A DNA stretch of 64,000 bases from Pseudorasbora parva (GCF_024679245.1 NC_090189.1:37904889-37968888), one strand, 5' to 3'. Positions 42,222 through 54,276 are shown, numbered from the stretch's first letter. Notes: a model not told the origin generated them from the letters alone. Numbers and translations are program-made.

Positions 42222-44335
42222 ATGAGAACACTAATGTGCTGTTTATGAAGGCTTTATCTCTAAAACCAAGCATATCTGCAGACTCTGTTGATTTTCTCCT
42301 TGACTCCTTTAACTCAAAAGTTAAGAGTGTAATTGATGATATTGCCCCGCTGAAAGTCAGGAAAAAGAGTGGCAAACAAAAGGCACCATGGAGAAACTCA
42401 ACAGCAGTTCAAATAATGAAAAGACAATGCAGAAAATCTGAACGAAAGTGGCGGAAGACAAAACTTGTAGTCCATTATAACATCTATAAAGACAGCCTTC
42501 ATTCTTTCAATGTTGAACTAGGCAAAGCTAGACAGACCTTCTTCTCAAATATTATAAACAAACACATAAACAACACGCGCACTCTTTTTGCTACTGTAGA
42601 CAGACTAACAAACCCCCCGAGTCACATTCCCAGAGAAATGCTCTCAGACAGCAAATGCAGTGAGTTTGCTTCCTTCTCAGAGAAAATCAAAAATATCAGA
42701 AAGGCGATCAGCACATCCTCTAGTTGCTCTGGGGTCAGTCAGATCAGACCAATCCCTCAGAAAATTACTATGTCTGATTTCGAAACAATTGACGGTAAAA
42801 TTTTAGAAGACACAGTACAGCATCTTAAAACATCAACCTGCGCCCTTGACGCACTCCCCACTTATTTTTTCAAAAGTGTGTTTAACTGTTTGGAAGCAGA
42901 TCTCCTAGAAGTGGTGAACTCCTCACTTCTCTATGGGACTTTTCCAACCGCCCTTAAAACTGCAATAGTTAAGCCTCTTCTGAAAAAGAGAAATCTAGAT
43001 AACTCCATACTGAGCAACTACAGACCAATCTCAAATCTCCCCTTCATAGGCAAAATCATCGAAAAAGTTGTTTTCAATCAACTAAACAAATTCTTAAACT
43101 CAAACGGATTCTTTGACAATTTTCAATCTGGTTTCCGACCGCATCACAGCACAGAGACAGCGCTCATAAAGATTATAAATGATATTCGCTTAAATACTGA
43201 TACAGGCAAAACATCAATTCTGGTTCTACTCGATCTCAGTGCTGCATTCGACACTGTTGACCACAACATACTTCTAGACAGGCTGGAAAACTGGGTCGGG
43301 CTTTCTGGGATGGTCCTCAGATGGTTCAGATCATACTTAGAAGGGAGAGGTTATTATGTGAGTATAGGAGACCATAAGTCTGAGTGGACGTCCATGACAT
43401 GCGGAGTCCCACAAGGGTCAGTTCTAGCACCTCTCCTGTTTAACCTGTATATGCTGCCACTGAGCCAAATAATGAAAAAGAACAATATTGCTTACCACAG
43501 CTATGCTGACGACACCCAGCTCTACTTAGCACTGTCACCTAATGACTTCAGCCCCATTGACTCGCTGTGCAAATGCATTGATGAAGTTAACAACTGGATG
43601 TGCCCAAACTATCTTCAGTTAAACAAAGACAAAACTGAAATCATTACATTTGGAAACAAAGATGAAATTCTCAAGGTGAACGCATATCTTGAGGCTAAAG
43701 GTCTGATAACAAAAAATCAAGTCAGGAATCTTGGAGTGATTTTGGAGTCAGACCTGAGTTTCAGTAGTCATGTCAAAGCAATAACTAAATCAGTATACTA
43801 TCATCTGAAAAATATTGCAAGGATTAGATGTTTTGTCTCCAGGCAAGACTTAGAGAAACTGGTTCACGCTTTCATCACCAGTAGGGTGGACTATTGTAAT
43901 GGACTTCTCACTGGCCTTCCCAAAAAGACCATTAGACAGCTGCAGCTCATACAGAACGCTGCTGCCAGGATTCTGAGCAGAACCAGAAAATATGACCATA
44001 TCACACCAGTCCTCAGGTCTTTACACTGGCTTCCAGTTACATCTAGGATCGATTTTAAAGTTCTACTACTTGTTTATAAATCACTCAATGACCTAGGACC
44101 TCAATACATCGCAGATATGCTGATTAAATACAAACCCAACAGATCACTCAGATCAGCAGGATCAAGTCAGTTAGAAATACCAAGAGTTCACTCAAAGCAA
44201 GGAGAGTCTGCTTTTAGCTATTATGCCAGCCGTAGTTGGAATCGGCTTCCTGAACAGATCAGATGTGCTCCAACAGTAGCCACATTCAAATCCAGACTCA
44301 AAACACATCTGTTTAGCTGTGCATTTACTGAATGA
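42218..44335 (+). CDS. L2 ORF2, reverse transcriptase part
   Basis: The 705-residue frame starts with an ATG that overlaps the previous stop as ATGA. RT motifs run in order: YRPISNLPFIGKIIEK, FQSGFRPHHSTETAL, LLDLSAAFDTVDH, GVPQGSVLAPLLFNL, and the catalytic YADD at residues 429-432. The thumb and C-terminal part include RVDYCNGLLTGLPKK and LHWLPVTSRIDFK, typical L2. Normally one ORF2 joins endonuclease and RT, so a short indel near 42,215 probably split it. The RT itself looks intact. Confidence 0.9.
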   Translation: MNENTNVLFMKALSLKPSISADSVDFLLDSFNSKVKSVIDDIAPLKVRKKSGKQKAPWRNSTAVQIMKRQCRKSERKWRKTKLVVHYNIYKDSLHSFNVELGKARQTFFSNIINKHINNTRTLFATVDRLTNPPSHIPREMLSDSKCSEFASFSEKIKNIRKAISTSSSCSGVSQIRPIPQKITMSDFETIDGKILEDTVQHLKTSTCALDALPTYFFKSVFNCLEADLLEVVNSSLLYGTFPTALKTAIVKPLLKKRNLDNSILSNYRPISNLPFIGKIIEKVVFNQLNKFLNSNGFFDNFQSGFRPHHSTETALIKIINDIRLNTDTGKTSILVLLDLSAAFDTVDHNILLDRLENWVGLSGMVLRWFRSYLEGRGYYVSIGDHKSEWTSMTCGVPQGSVLAPLLFNLYMLPLSQIMKKNNIAYHSYADDTQLYLALSPNDFSPIDSLCKCIDEVNNWMCPNYLQLNKDKTEIITFGNKDEILKVNAYLEAKGLITKNQVRNLGVILESDLSFSSHVKAITKSVYYHLKNIARIRCFVSRQDLEKLVHAFITSRVDYCNGLLTGLPKKTIRQLQLIQNAAARILSRTRKYDHITPVLRSLHWLPVTSRIDFKVLLLVYKSLNDLGPQYIADMLIKYKPNRSLRSAGSSQLEIPRVHSKQGESAFSYYASRSWNRLPEQIRCAPTVATFKSRLKTHLFSCAFTE

Positions 44336-44802
44336 GCACTGTGCCATTGTACGTCCGACTGATTGCACCTTATCTATGCATCATTTTTTAAATAATTTTT
44401 TATAACTGTTTTAGTTTACCTGTTCTTTTCTTTGGTTATCATCATTTTATTATTTTTAATTCTCTTTACATTGTATTCTTTTTCTTATGCATTTTTTAGC
44501 CCTATTTTAATTCCTTTCTATGTAAAGCACTTTGAATTGCCAATGTGTATGAAATGTGCTAAATAAATAAACTTGCCTTGCCTTGCCTTGCCTTGCTCTC
44601 GCCAAAACAATGGGTTCTGATAGGCGTGCAGCACTGGAGACTTGGAAGTAAACGTCCATGGCTAGGATTGGATAAGATTTGCATATTTAAGCTCCGCTGT
44701 CAGTCCACATGACGGAGAGGAGAGAATGAGGGAGAAGCGACAACCAGAATGATTTTCTCGATCACAGGGCTCATAAACTTCTTCATCAAACAAAGGGAGG
44801 GA

Positions 44803-45066
44803 GGGACCCGGGAGGGAGGGACCAGGGAGGGACGGGAGGGACCAGGGAGGGAGGGACGGGAGGGACCAGGGAGGGAGGGAGGGACGGGAGGGACAGACCA
44901 GGGAGGGACGGGAGGGACAAGGGAGGGAGGGACGGGAGGGACAGACCAGGGAGGGAGGGACGGGAGGCACAGACCAGGGAGGGAGGGAGGGATGAGAGGG
45001 ACAGACCCGGGAGGGAGGGATGGGAGGGACAGACCCGGGAGGGAGGGATGGGAGGGACAGACCAGG
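44803..45066. repeat. GGGA-rich minisatellite
   Basis: Units of GGGAGGGACGGGAGGGACAG and GACCAGGGAGGGA alternate. The proline-rich or glycine-rich open frames on both strands are by-products. The flanks at 44,598-44,802 carry no clear feature beyond the L2 end. Confidence 0.9.
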
Positions 45067-45743
45067 GCGGGTGGCCCGCCAAGTTTAGGCAGCCTGGGCG
45101 GTGCATCTGGAACACTCAGGACCACCGGAGCAGGCATGGATGATCCCTTCCTTCTCCTCCTCTGCTTAGAGTACAGGGACAACCTGAACACAGACCACAG
45201 GAACTAGATCCACCGGAACTGGGTCTACCGGAGCACGGACAACCAGAGCAGGCACAGATGGTCCCTTCCTTCTCCTCCTCCGCTTTGAGACCACCATAAG
45301 CTTGGTACACTGGAACAGGGACCATAGTCCTATGATAACTGGAGTCTAGCCGATCTCCCAGAATTCAGGACTCCCCATTCCTTCTATCTCGTTCGGACTG
45401 AGAGGTTGAAGACCTGCTGACGAATACCTGCCACATCATCTGTAAGTGTCTGCTAAGTTCCATAGTCCACGGGGAACGAAACAAAAAACTCCTCCTGCTG
45501 ATTTCTCTCTTGGTCAGATCATTCTGTTGTTCGGGAGACGTCGACAATACAATGATCCGACAAGGACTGACAAACACCAGGAGCTTATAAAGGGGACAAA
45601 TCAAGCGGGGAAATGAGGGAACACATGTGGGGCAAATTTAAACCCATAATGAAATAACAAGGGGAGTGGGATCTAGACAAAAGGCACATGCCCAAAATAA
45701 AAAACACCACAAGGGCCACACGAAACAGGACTGGCATGTGACA
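45067..45743 (-). repeat. Possible LTR fragment and flanking non-coding DNA
   Basis: Read on the minus strand, the segment from 45,743 starts TGTCACATGCCAGTCC and has a TTTATAAGCTCC motif (possible TATA box) near 45,585, like fish Gypsy LTRs. A short block (CCGGAGCA, GGAACAGG words) repeats at 45,120-45,310. No gag or pol is attached. Confidence 0.35.
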
Positions 45744-47943
45744 CATGCTCCCAAATTTGTGGGAACTATTTGGGGATCACCCCTTCCTGTTCCATCATGA
45801 CTGCACACCAGTGCACAAAACAAGGTCCATAAAGGTTGGGCCAACTCCATATTAAACCCTACAGATTAAGAATAGAATGTCATTTAGATATATGTTCATG
45901 TAAAGGCAGTTTCCTTTGCTTTGAACGTCATAACTTTGCAGATGTTGTTTATTCTCAAACTGCAACATAACACTAACTAAATTTAAAAAGGTTAAATCCT
46001 AATCAACCACCCCATTAATAACAGTTCCTTTTACAATGAACTTAGCATTGACCCAAATACATCCATGAAGGCTCAGCATTCCATTGGATTTCAAACCTCA
46101 CTAAGCAGAATATATGAGCGATGAGGACACAGGAAAATGGATTAGACTGGGGGAAAGTGTGTGGGGGAGCAACGGGGCAGTTTTTGGATGATGAAACAAT
46201 TTGTTACACACCGCTTCTCCTCCCGACCAAATTGAGGAAAAGATCCACTCTATTTCGTATAGCCTGTCTCTTCTGATATCACCCTCCATAAATCTGAGGG
46301 AACCTCAATGATTAGGATTACAAAGTGAATAAAACAGTGAAGTTCAGGTGAAACTTCTGCAAAGAATCCCTGCTTACTTGACAGGCTCAAAGTATATAAT
46401 GACCAACTGTTCAACAACTGGTGCACGTAAGGCTCTGGAATGCCTTATTTTAAAGACAACACCGTGATCTATGTTGTCTATTGTCATATAAGACATCAAG
46501 ACGAATGGTTTATGAAAAGATTATGGCATGGTGAATGTGGGTATTATACAATGTTGGACTGGAGGCAGTGAAGTAGTTCAGGACAGCATTAATAAGGCCT
46601 GGTTTCACCACTCTAGGAACAGAATGGTTGACCACACACACAAGCTCTGCAGTGAGACACAGCAGGAGACAAAGGAGGATTCAGACTACATATATAGAAA
46701 CAGCTCACTGCTTCATGTCTCTGCACTGCAGCTTTCACTCTGTGCTCTTAGTGCTGACATAGATTTCTCATCCAATCATCTGAGCAATTTAAAGACAAAA
46801 TTAGGCTAATTTAAATAACAAATCAAATACATAATACATTTTATATAAAAAATATATAAATAATAAATATATGTTCTGTATCACTGTTTTTTACTTTTTT
46901 CTCTTTAGAACAAATCTGAGCCTTTAAATCTCATTAAAAGCATGTAAAAGCTTCAAAAGGCATAAATAGTCCTCACCTTAGATGAGCTCACAAAAATAGC
47001 TAACTGACAACTAAATGTTTAGTTTAAACTACTTGAATTAATCATGAATTACAGTCAGAATACATGTTAAACAGGGGTTACTTCAGCGATTAGCATATGG
47101 CTTTTTATCAGTAGAAACCCCGGAGTAAATTCGAATGATCATGCTCTCCCCTCACATATCCCCCTGAGACGAGAGATTTATGCATTTTATTTCTGGAAAA
47201 ATTACTCCAGTGAGGCAAAAATCATCGATTTGGTTATCTGTAAAATGTATGGCCAGACGCTAAAGACTACAGCCAGCAGAGGGAGCTATTTCCGCATGTT
47301 TTCAACTCGCACATGGGGGATGGGGTCGCACAGCTCGCACAGCTCAGCTCGGCTCAGGCATTCATGGAAACAATGCGGCCGGCGGAGCAAAGTGAGTATT
47401 TTATCTTCTCAAGTGAATTCCTATGAAAGTTAATCTTTCAAAGGCATGAACTGAAAATGCACCAGTCTGAACACGCGCTGATAACTACTTCCGCGAGTGT
47501 GGACGCGTTGATCTCAGCTCTCATCACGAGAGCTCATTCAGCTCATCACGATGCGTGTAATCTGACTCCTTCTGCGTTTGTGCTAACACTTCCTCAGCGG
47601 CTAAATAACAATTAAAATGATAAACACTTATTCAACATTCGCACAGATTAAAGTACAAAGGAATACTTATATCCGTCTAATTTATACATTAGGACTCTGT
47701 ATCTTCTACCAGAGGGGAGCAGTTCATTGTGAATACAAGAAGTGAAATTGATCACCTGAAATCTTCTGTACCTGATTAAGAATGCAATTCTCATGTCTTG
47801 ATGGTTAAGATGTTCTTCTTGCCCAGACATTTTCAATGCTATCAACTCCAGGTGCACCAATTTAGATTTAAGGCTCCTAAACCATACCGCAATCCTATAC
47901 CTAAAATGCTTTTTGAAACCGATATGTAGAACAACAGCATAAG
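45744..47943. other. Long non-coding gap
   Basis: This 2.2-kb stretch has no recognised element ends and no coding signal. It may be low-copy intergenic or intronic sequence. A CpG-rich patch near 47,290-47,400 (CTCGCACAGCTCAGCTCGG) stands out a little. Confidence 0.4.
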
Positions 47944-48175
47944 CTTCTTGTTAAAGGCTCCCCCCGACTTTTCAAACCCTATTCACTGTATCTCCCAGAG
48001 TTAGATAAGTCCATAAATACCATTCCCATCTCTGTGCTTGCCATCGCCGCTACCCTAGCTTAGCACAAAGACTGGAGGTAAATGGCTCCATCTAGCCTAC
48101 TGCTCAATAAGTGACAAAATAACAGCAACATTTTCCTATTTACATGTTGTTACGCAGCACCTGCTAATTGGCTGA
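47944..48175. repeat. TTAA-type repeat fragment
   Basis: After a TTAA the sequence reads AGGCTCCCCCCGACTTTTC, then AAGTCCATAAATACC and AATGGCTCCATCTAGC, a pattern I associate with a common cyprinid interspersed repeat. The other end is not found. Confidence 0.4.
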
Positions 48176-48378
48176 TTTTAAGTTAGTCAAACTATACTAT
48201 TATTAAAGTTATTTCAGAATAAAGACTTACCAATATCTTATTTCAAATGCATAATTGTGTGTAGATGGATACTTCACAAGAGTAAATCAACTGATTAGGT
48301 TTATCTTTCAACACAAGATGTGTTTCACTATATAGTATGGAAGTATACAACTTCGTATGCGGCCATAGTGTACCTAAA

Positions 48379-48924
48379 GCCGGGTGCACACTGTGCGATT
48401 TTGGCCACGATTTGGCCGTCTGAGACAAATTTAGCAAATCCTAAAAGATTCCTCAGATCCTAGGTTAAAATCTGACGTCTTTGGTCGTTAGTTTGACATG
48501 TTCACCGGCAGCCGATTAATGAGCGCTGCGATCAAATTTTACCTCAGACGAAATTCTGTAAGTGTCAGAAGATTTGGCACACAATCCTGCAGTGTGACTT
48601 CTTCTACGACGAAAGTCAAATATCTCAGTTTTTCAAGACAAACTATGACCAAAACGAGAGCTAGAGATTTCTTTATTGCCAGCATTTCAGTCCCGCGTGT
48701 AATGCAGCTCACTGTTACCGAACGCGGCATTCATTAATGAAAACTCCGGACAAGTTTTCTTGCGCGCGTCCGTTTTTAGCACGCCTTCACTATCGTGCAG
48801 TCTGACATTAATGGCAACTGAGATCTTACAGTGTGACATGGCTTACATCGGGGATCATGTTTGTACAGTCTGACAAGGGACATTCGCAAAGGATTTTGAA
48901 AAATCGCACAGTGTGCAGGACCCA
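48379..48924. mobile_element. Harbinger-like MITE
   Basis: The left end contains GTGCACACTGTGCGATTTT and the right end is an inverted GCACACTGTGCGATTTTTC. Outside lie TAA (48,375-48,377) and TTA (48,925-48,927), both of the TWA type expected for Harbinger, though not identical. The interior is non-coding with scattered CAGTCTGAC and CAGTGTGAC words. Confidence 0.5.
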
Positions 48925-48927
48925 TTA

Positions 48928-49376
48928 GCTGCATACACAAACACAGTCAGCATTAGTTTAGAGGACTCTTTTTTTTTTTTAAATATAGGGTAACTAGGGT
49001 GGCTAGATTTTTTTATATCAATAAAAATAAAATAAGATTGTTTATTAACATTAGTGAGGACATGTTTATCCACATGGGAATAGTAAACACAGTTTATAAA
49101 GTATAAACTATCAAACTGATGGATGTGGTAAATTGTGTACACCAGGATTTTCAGCTATGTTTTGATCATGTTTAGAGGCCTTAGAAATGTGTGTATCAAA
49201 TATGATACTGTAGTATGCTTTATATGATTAATATTGAATAACTATGAGCTCAAATAGATTATTTATCTAAAAACGATTTAAATAAAAATATCTAATTATG
49301 TAAGTTGTATATTTTGTAGTTAATTAATAGCAATTTAGCAATTATTTAGCAGGCTGTTCATAAGAAAGGTGTCTTC
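48928..49376. other. Non-coding gap
   Basis: AT-rich with no recognised element; nothing more can be said. Confidence 0.4.
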
Positions 49377-49660
49377 TCCTAGCCTGGTCCTACCAGACTC
49401 TCGTACATTTCATTTGTACAGAGAGTCTGGCCACTCTCCATTGACAAGCATTAACTTCCTTGAAGGTGGATACTCTGTTGAAGTTTAAAACTATTGGATC
49501 AGCCCAGAGCCACTCTAGATTTGCCATAGCTAATCGCTAACGTTTGGTCGTGATGTATGTAATCTCAAACCATAAGACAGTAGCGGACGACACCAACGTC
49601 ATCGTTTTCAGACCTCCCTCTGTTTGCTGATTGGACCGGTTAAAATTTGATCAGAGAAAA
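49377..49660. repeat. Interspersed repeat fragment (CTAGCCTGG start)
   Basis: The sequence starts CTAGCCTGGTCCTACCAGAC and holds a short inverted pair (AGACTCTCGTAC and GAGAGTCTGG). A related end is at 26,400-26,420 in the opposite orientation. It is non-coding. Confidence 0.45.
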
Positions 49661-50669
49661 ACTGAGAATATACCACAATCCCAGACAGAGTTATAAAGGA
49701 AAATGAAGATTGAGCGGAAGTACGTAGGAGGGTGGATCTTACCCTCAAATCCATGTGTACTGGAGAGTTGATTTTTAATGTCTCTTATTTCAGCAAAAAT
49801 AATAACAAAACTCACTTCCTCACTTGATTGCATTGCAGAAGTGCATGTATCATGACTCCATTATTCAATCATTTTGGATGCCTCCACAAACAATTCTGTG
49901 ACACACAATGACAACAAAGAATGAACTATAACAGACAATATTGAGTGGAACTGTAATACATTCCGTTGTCATAAGGCGTACTCATTTGAGTTCAATAATA
50001 GATCATATAATTAACTTCACAGTAGCCATGCTGTCATCTCCGGTATAAACTACTACCCACACATACACAATAGAGGTTTGGAAAATGTGTCTACTTTATC
50101 ACTCTGTACCCATGCATGGGTGAACAGGGTCTAAATTTTCATATTCATATATTCTAAAAATTGACACATGTGCACACTGAGAAAAGTTCCAATGCTCCAG
50201 GTGGAACAGGAAATAGGAAATGTTGATGTATTTAGAGCTACTGTAACACGTAGAGCAATCCCTCCCCAGCCATTACACCCATGTGAGGCCCAAATGGGTT
50301 GCACATGGGCTGATATCTGGGGCCCACCTGGACTACAGCTAATTTTGTTCCCAGTTTCCATGGAGGCCCCACATGGGTTAGCCAAGATGGGTTGATTAGT
50401 CTTCTGATGGGCTCATACCAGGCCCATATAGGTATCCCAGGTAGCACTCATTTGGGGCCTACACGGGTCTGCCCATATGGACTGATGATGGGACCCATAT
50501 AAGTGTTATCTAGGGCTCTGATGGGCCACAACAGGTATGTACATGGGCTATCATATTTTCTGTTCAGGTTACCTTATTTTACAGTAAACCCCGTAAAACA
50601 AACTTTACATGTAATCTACTAAGAATATAAGTATCTAATATATATCTATGTATCTATATAATATCTACT
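49661..50669. repeat. Gap with degenerate CCCATATGGGC-type repeats (50,240-50,560)
   Basis: Between 50,240 and 50,560 words such as CATGGGCTGAT, GGCCCATATAGG, GGGGCC and TGGGCC recur at irregular spacing of 20-60 bases, many nearly palindromic. They look like a decayed tandem or palindromic repeat. The rest of the interval is non-coding. Confidence 0.45.
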
Positions 50670-50845
50670 GTAAGAATATATGAATAGCTTTCCTGTAGCT
50701 CAAAAAGTAGAGTATGGCGTTAGCCAAGGTCATGGGTTCGATTCCCAGGGAGAGCAAGAATTGAGAATTGACAAAAATGTAAAATGTGTACCTTGAATGC
50801 AATGTAAGTCGTTTTGGATAAAAGCGTCTACCAAATGCATAAAAT
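50670..50845 (+). mobile_element. tRNA-derived SINE, second family
   Basis: The head reads TGTAGCTCAAAAAGTAGAG (A box) and GGTTCGATTCCCAG (B box). The tail TTTGGATAAAAGCGTCTACC is typical for fish SINE/LINE 3' ends and resembles the tail of the SINE at 21,302-21,540. The end dissolves into AAAATGTAAAATGTAAA. No target duplication was resolved. Confidence 0.75.
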
Positions 50846-51210
50846 GTAAAATGTAAATCTATTAAACTACACTGTGTTCAAAACTACAAATCGCCATACC
50901 TTTAATTTTAAAGGTATTCAGTGAACAAAAACAGTAGTTCATGCTTTAGTTTATTATCCAAGGTTAATTTGGAATAATTTGAAAATGACTTATTTACTAG
51001 TTTATTATCCAAGGTTAATTTGGAATAATTTGAAAATGACTTATTTACAACTTTATAATTCAAAAGTATTAAAAAAAATTGAAGTTAAAGTGAAGCTCGT
51101 GACAAACTTAATTTGACAACTTGTATTGTTTATATATGGATATCTGTACTCTCTAAGAAAATGTATTTCACAAACACATCAAAGAAAAAACAGTGCAGCT
51201 TCTCACTTCT
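50846..51210. other. Non-coding gap with a 49-bp tandem duplication
   Basis: The sequence TAGTTTATTATCCAAGG and about 30 following bases occur twice in direct order (near 50,948 and 50,997). Confidence 0.7.
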
Positions 51211-52390
51211 TAATCAATCAATCAACTTTATTTATATAGACCTAATTAATCAATTTAATTTGTATATTTAGTTGAATAACTTGGATCATAATTTTAGTGT
51301 CCCCAACTGAGCAAGCCAAGCCAAAGGCAACAGTGGCAAGGAACCAAAATTCCATCAGGGCATGATGGAGAAAAATAAACCTTGGGAGAAACCAGACTCG
51401 GGATGCCAGTTCTCCTCTGGCCTAATATAAAACAGTGTATAATTATTATTCTGCCAACCCTGCAAATCATAAATCATATTAGATAGGAATATTCTAAATC
51501 TTGGTATCACGCAAGAGACGGGTTCTTTTAGGATGGCGCGTCGATTACACAAGAAGATGAATACTTGAAAGATCGGCGTTATTGCGCTGGAAACGGGTTT
51601 ATTGAGGATGACGTGCCTGTGAGGCAAATTCAGAGGAGACACCAGTTGACGAGGACTCAGCAGACACTCCAGGATGAGCTGGTCATGTCTGGGCACAGGT
51701 CCACCATCCGATCCGGACACGGCCTGGATCCGGCCTACTGCAGTAAACCTCAGGACAAACAGAGAGATCAAAATTAGCGTAGATGCCACTCTTCTTATGA
51801 TGTAACGAGTACATCAGGTGTTATGGGAAGTGTTCCCGGTTCCGGCTGACCTAGTCAATGCAGCCTAACAATCAGTCAATTGATTTGAATAATGAAAGTT
51901 AAAAAAATGTTCTATGTGTATGCCATAGTAAAGAGATGTGTTTTAGTCTTGATTTAAACTGACAGAGTGTGTCTGCCTCCCGAACAATGCTAGGAAGAAT
52001 GTTCCAGAGTTTAGGTGCTAAATAGGAAAAGGATCAACCGCCTGCAGTTGATTTAGATATTCTAGGTATTATCAAGTGGCCAGAGTTTTGAGACCGCAAT
52101 ACACGTAATGGAGTATAATGTGTTAAGAGCTCGCTTAAGTACTGGGGAGCTAAACCATTTAGTACATTGTAAGTAATAAGCAAAAATTTAAAATGTATGC
52201 AATGTCTAATAGGGAGCCAGTGCAGTGTTGACAGAACTGGACTAATATGATCATACTTCCTGGTTCTAGTAAGAACCCGAGCTGCCGCGTTTTGGACCAG
52301 TTGGAGTTTGTTTATTAAGCGAGCAGGGCAACCACCCAGTAGAGCATTACAATAATCTAGCCTTGAGCTCATGAACACATGTACTAACTG
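51211..52390 (-). mobile_element. L2-type LINE 3' fragment
   Basis: On the minus strand 52,378-51,930 encodes the RT C-terminus (SRLDYCNALLGGCPARLINK, RKYDHISPVLSTLHWLPI, then YLAPKLWNILP after a frame break). The long 3' part ends TATATAAATAAAGTTGATTG with ATTG repeats at 51,211. It is a 5'-truncated copy of an L2-type family distinct from the one at 39.5-44.6 kb. A 144-codon frame in its 3' UTR (51,355-51,789) is not considered a gene. Confidence 0.75.
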
Positions 52391-52814
52391 TTCAGCATTT
52401 TGAGCGACTCCTCTGTCGTCACTCTACCAATAGCCCTTTTAAAAAGACCAAACTAATTAATCAACCATTATGTCACCTTTTTGTTCCCTTTTGCACATTT
52501 AAAGCCTTTTGGTACCCCACATCAAGTTGATCTAGAGGAAATGCTCAGCAGGGTCAGACAAAAACAGATGGCGAAGAAACAACACATGCTAACTGCAAAA
52601 TAATTAAGAATTAAGGTGAAGAATTAGGTGTGAACTATCAGAAACATTTGGTCTCCAGCACCACCATTTTCCAGAACTGCAACCTAATTGGAGTCCCCAG
52701 AAGTGAAGGTGTCATGATGTCAGAGACTTTAGTTAGCTAAAGAATCCTCAAAAATGACCCCCACTCAAAAAGAATCACAACAGATATGTGTTGTAAAATA
52801 CATGGTTATTGTTT
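52391..52814. other. Non-coding gap
   Basis: No recognised repeat or coding signal. Confidence 0.4.
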
Positions 52815-52960
52815 CAAACCTGTCTTGGAGTAACACCAGCCCTGCAGATTTTGCATGTCTCCCTATTTCAGGTTTTGCAGTCTCTACTAATGAGCTCATG
52901 AGTTGAATCAGGTGTGATAGATGAGGGAGACATACAAAATGTGTTAATTATAAAGTGAAG
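52815..52960. repeat. Partial copy of the CAAACCTGTC MITE
   Basis: It matches the MITE at 16,375-16,568 in the words TTTCAAACCTGTCTTGGAGT, GCATGTCTCCCT and GAGCTCATGAGTTGAATC. The outer end is missing. Confidence 0.6.
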
Positions 52961-52989
52961 ATCCTGGTGTAACCTACTAGTAAAGACTC

Positions 52990-53284
52990 AGGCCCCGTTT
53001 ACACGGAGAAAACGCAGATATTTCCCTGCGTTTTGTCCTGTCATTTACACGATAACGCCGGTTTTATCCCAGAAAATGATTATTTCTAAAAATTCTGGCC
53101 AAAGTGGAGATTTCTGAAAACGCCGGTTATGTGTTGCCGTGTGAACTAGGAGAAACTGGGTTTTAGGTCCTCAAACGTCACATTATGCGCCCGGAAATTC
53201 TTACGTCATGTGAGAGCCCTATGTTTAGAGTTTGGTTGATCATGGATGCTGTTAAGGTTGTACACATTTATACTTTTGTGCACA
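52990..53284. repeat. hAT-like element end, cut by a Tc1 fragment
   Basis: The left end CAGGCCCCGTTTACACGG is followed by repeated CGCCGGTT and CGTGTGAA words, a common style for fish hAT ends. The right end is absent where the Tc1 sequence begins. Confidence 0.45.
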
Positions 53285-54276
53285 CACGAACCTCGCGTCA
53301 TATCTGTTGTTTTGAAAGGAACAGGAAGTGTTCTGGGATTTTCACACACAACCATTTCTAGACTTAGACTTCACAAAGAATGGTGTGAAAAGGGGAAAAC
53401 ATCCAGTATGCGGCAGTCCTGTGGGCGAAAATGCCTTGTTGATGCTAGAGGTCCGAGGAGAATGGGCCGACTGATTCAAGCTGATAGAAGAGCAACTTTG
53501 ACTGAAATAACCACTCGTTACAACAGAGGTATGCAGCAAAGTGTTTATGAAGCTACAACACGCACAACTTTTAGGCAGTTGGGCTAAAACAGCAGAAGAC
53601 CCCACCGGGTACCACTCATCTCCACTAAAAATAGGAAAAAGAGGCTACAATTTGCACAAGCTCACCAAAATTGGACAGTTGAAGACTGGAAAAAGGTTGC
53701 CTTGTCTAATGAGTGTCGATTTCTGTTGCGACATTGGCGTAAAAAGAATGAGAATATAGATCCATCATGCCTTGTCACCACTGTGCAGGCTGCTGCTGAT
53801 GGTGGTGTAATGGTGTGGGGGATGATTTCTTGGCACACTTTAGGCCCCTTAGTGCCAATTGGGCATCATTTAAATGCCACAGCCTACCTGAGCATTGTTT
53901 CTGACCATGTCCATCCCTTTATGACTACCATGTACCCATCCCCTGATGGCTACTTCCAGCAGGATAATGCACCATGTCACAAAGCTTGAATAATTTCAAA
54001 TTTGTTTCTTGAACATGACAATGAGTTCACTGTGCTAAAATTGCCCCCACAGTCACCAGATCTCAACCCAATAGAGCATCTTTGGGATGTGATGGAACGG
54101 GAGCTTCGTGCCCTGGATGTGCATCCCACAAATCTCCATTAACTGCAAGATGCTATCCTAACAATATGGCCCAACATTTCTAAAGAATGCTTTCAGCACC
54201 TTGTTTAAACAAAGCCACGTAGAATTTAGGCAAACAGTATTAGTATGGTGTTCCTAATAATCCTTTAGTTGAGTGT
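53285..54276 (+). pseudogene. Tc1 transposase, 5'-truncated and broken
   Basis: The plus strand encodes a Tc1-type DD34E transposase in at least three frames. Recognisable parts are GRLIQADRRATLTEITTRYN (DNA-binding end), VMVWGMISWHTLGPL, DGYFQQDNAPCHKA (second D) and SPDLNPIEHLWDVMEREL (E). The first catalytic Asp position reads SNECRFLL, with Asn in place of Asp. Stops follow CHKA and later positions. The right end reads CCTAATAATCCTTTAGTTGA followed by GTGTA, with TA as target. The left inverted repeat and N-terminus are missing. Confidence 0.85.

Larger units (their letters stand above)
39490..44597 (+). mobile_element. L2-type LINE, near full length
   Basis: The plus strand holds ORF1 with an esterase domain, an APE endonuclease, a reverse transcriptase and a 3' end reading AAATAAATAAACTTGCCTTG with (CCTTG)n at 44,573-44,597, typical for fish L2. 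The 5' boundary is uncertain; sequence from about 39,490 looks like its 5' UTR. Damage is light: one frame break between endonuclease and RT and two suspicious catalytic changes. Confidence 0.85.

Noticed and set aside
44662..45207. Pro-rich and Gly/Arg-rich frames up to 163 codons
   Set aside because: They are composition by-products of the GGGA minisatellite, open on both strands.
50690..50760. Functional tRNA gene
   Set aside because: The A and B boxes are present but the cloverleaf is degenerate and the sequence continues into a SINE tail.
51355..51789. 144-codon minus-strand frame with a hydrophobic, signal-peptide-like start
   Set aside because: It starts with GTG and lies in the 3' UTR of an L2-type fragment, a region widely repeated in fish and not known to be coding. 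No domain is recognisable.
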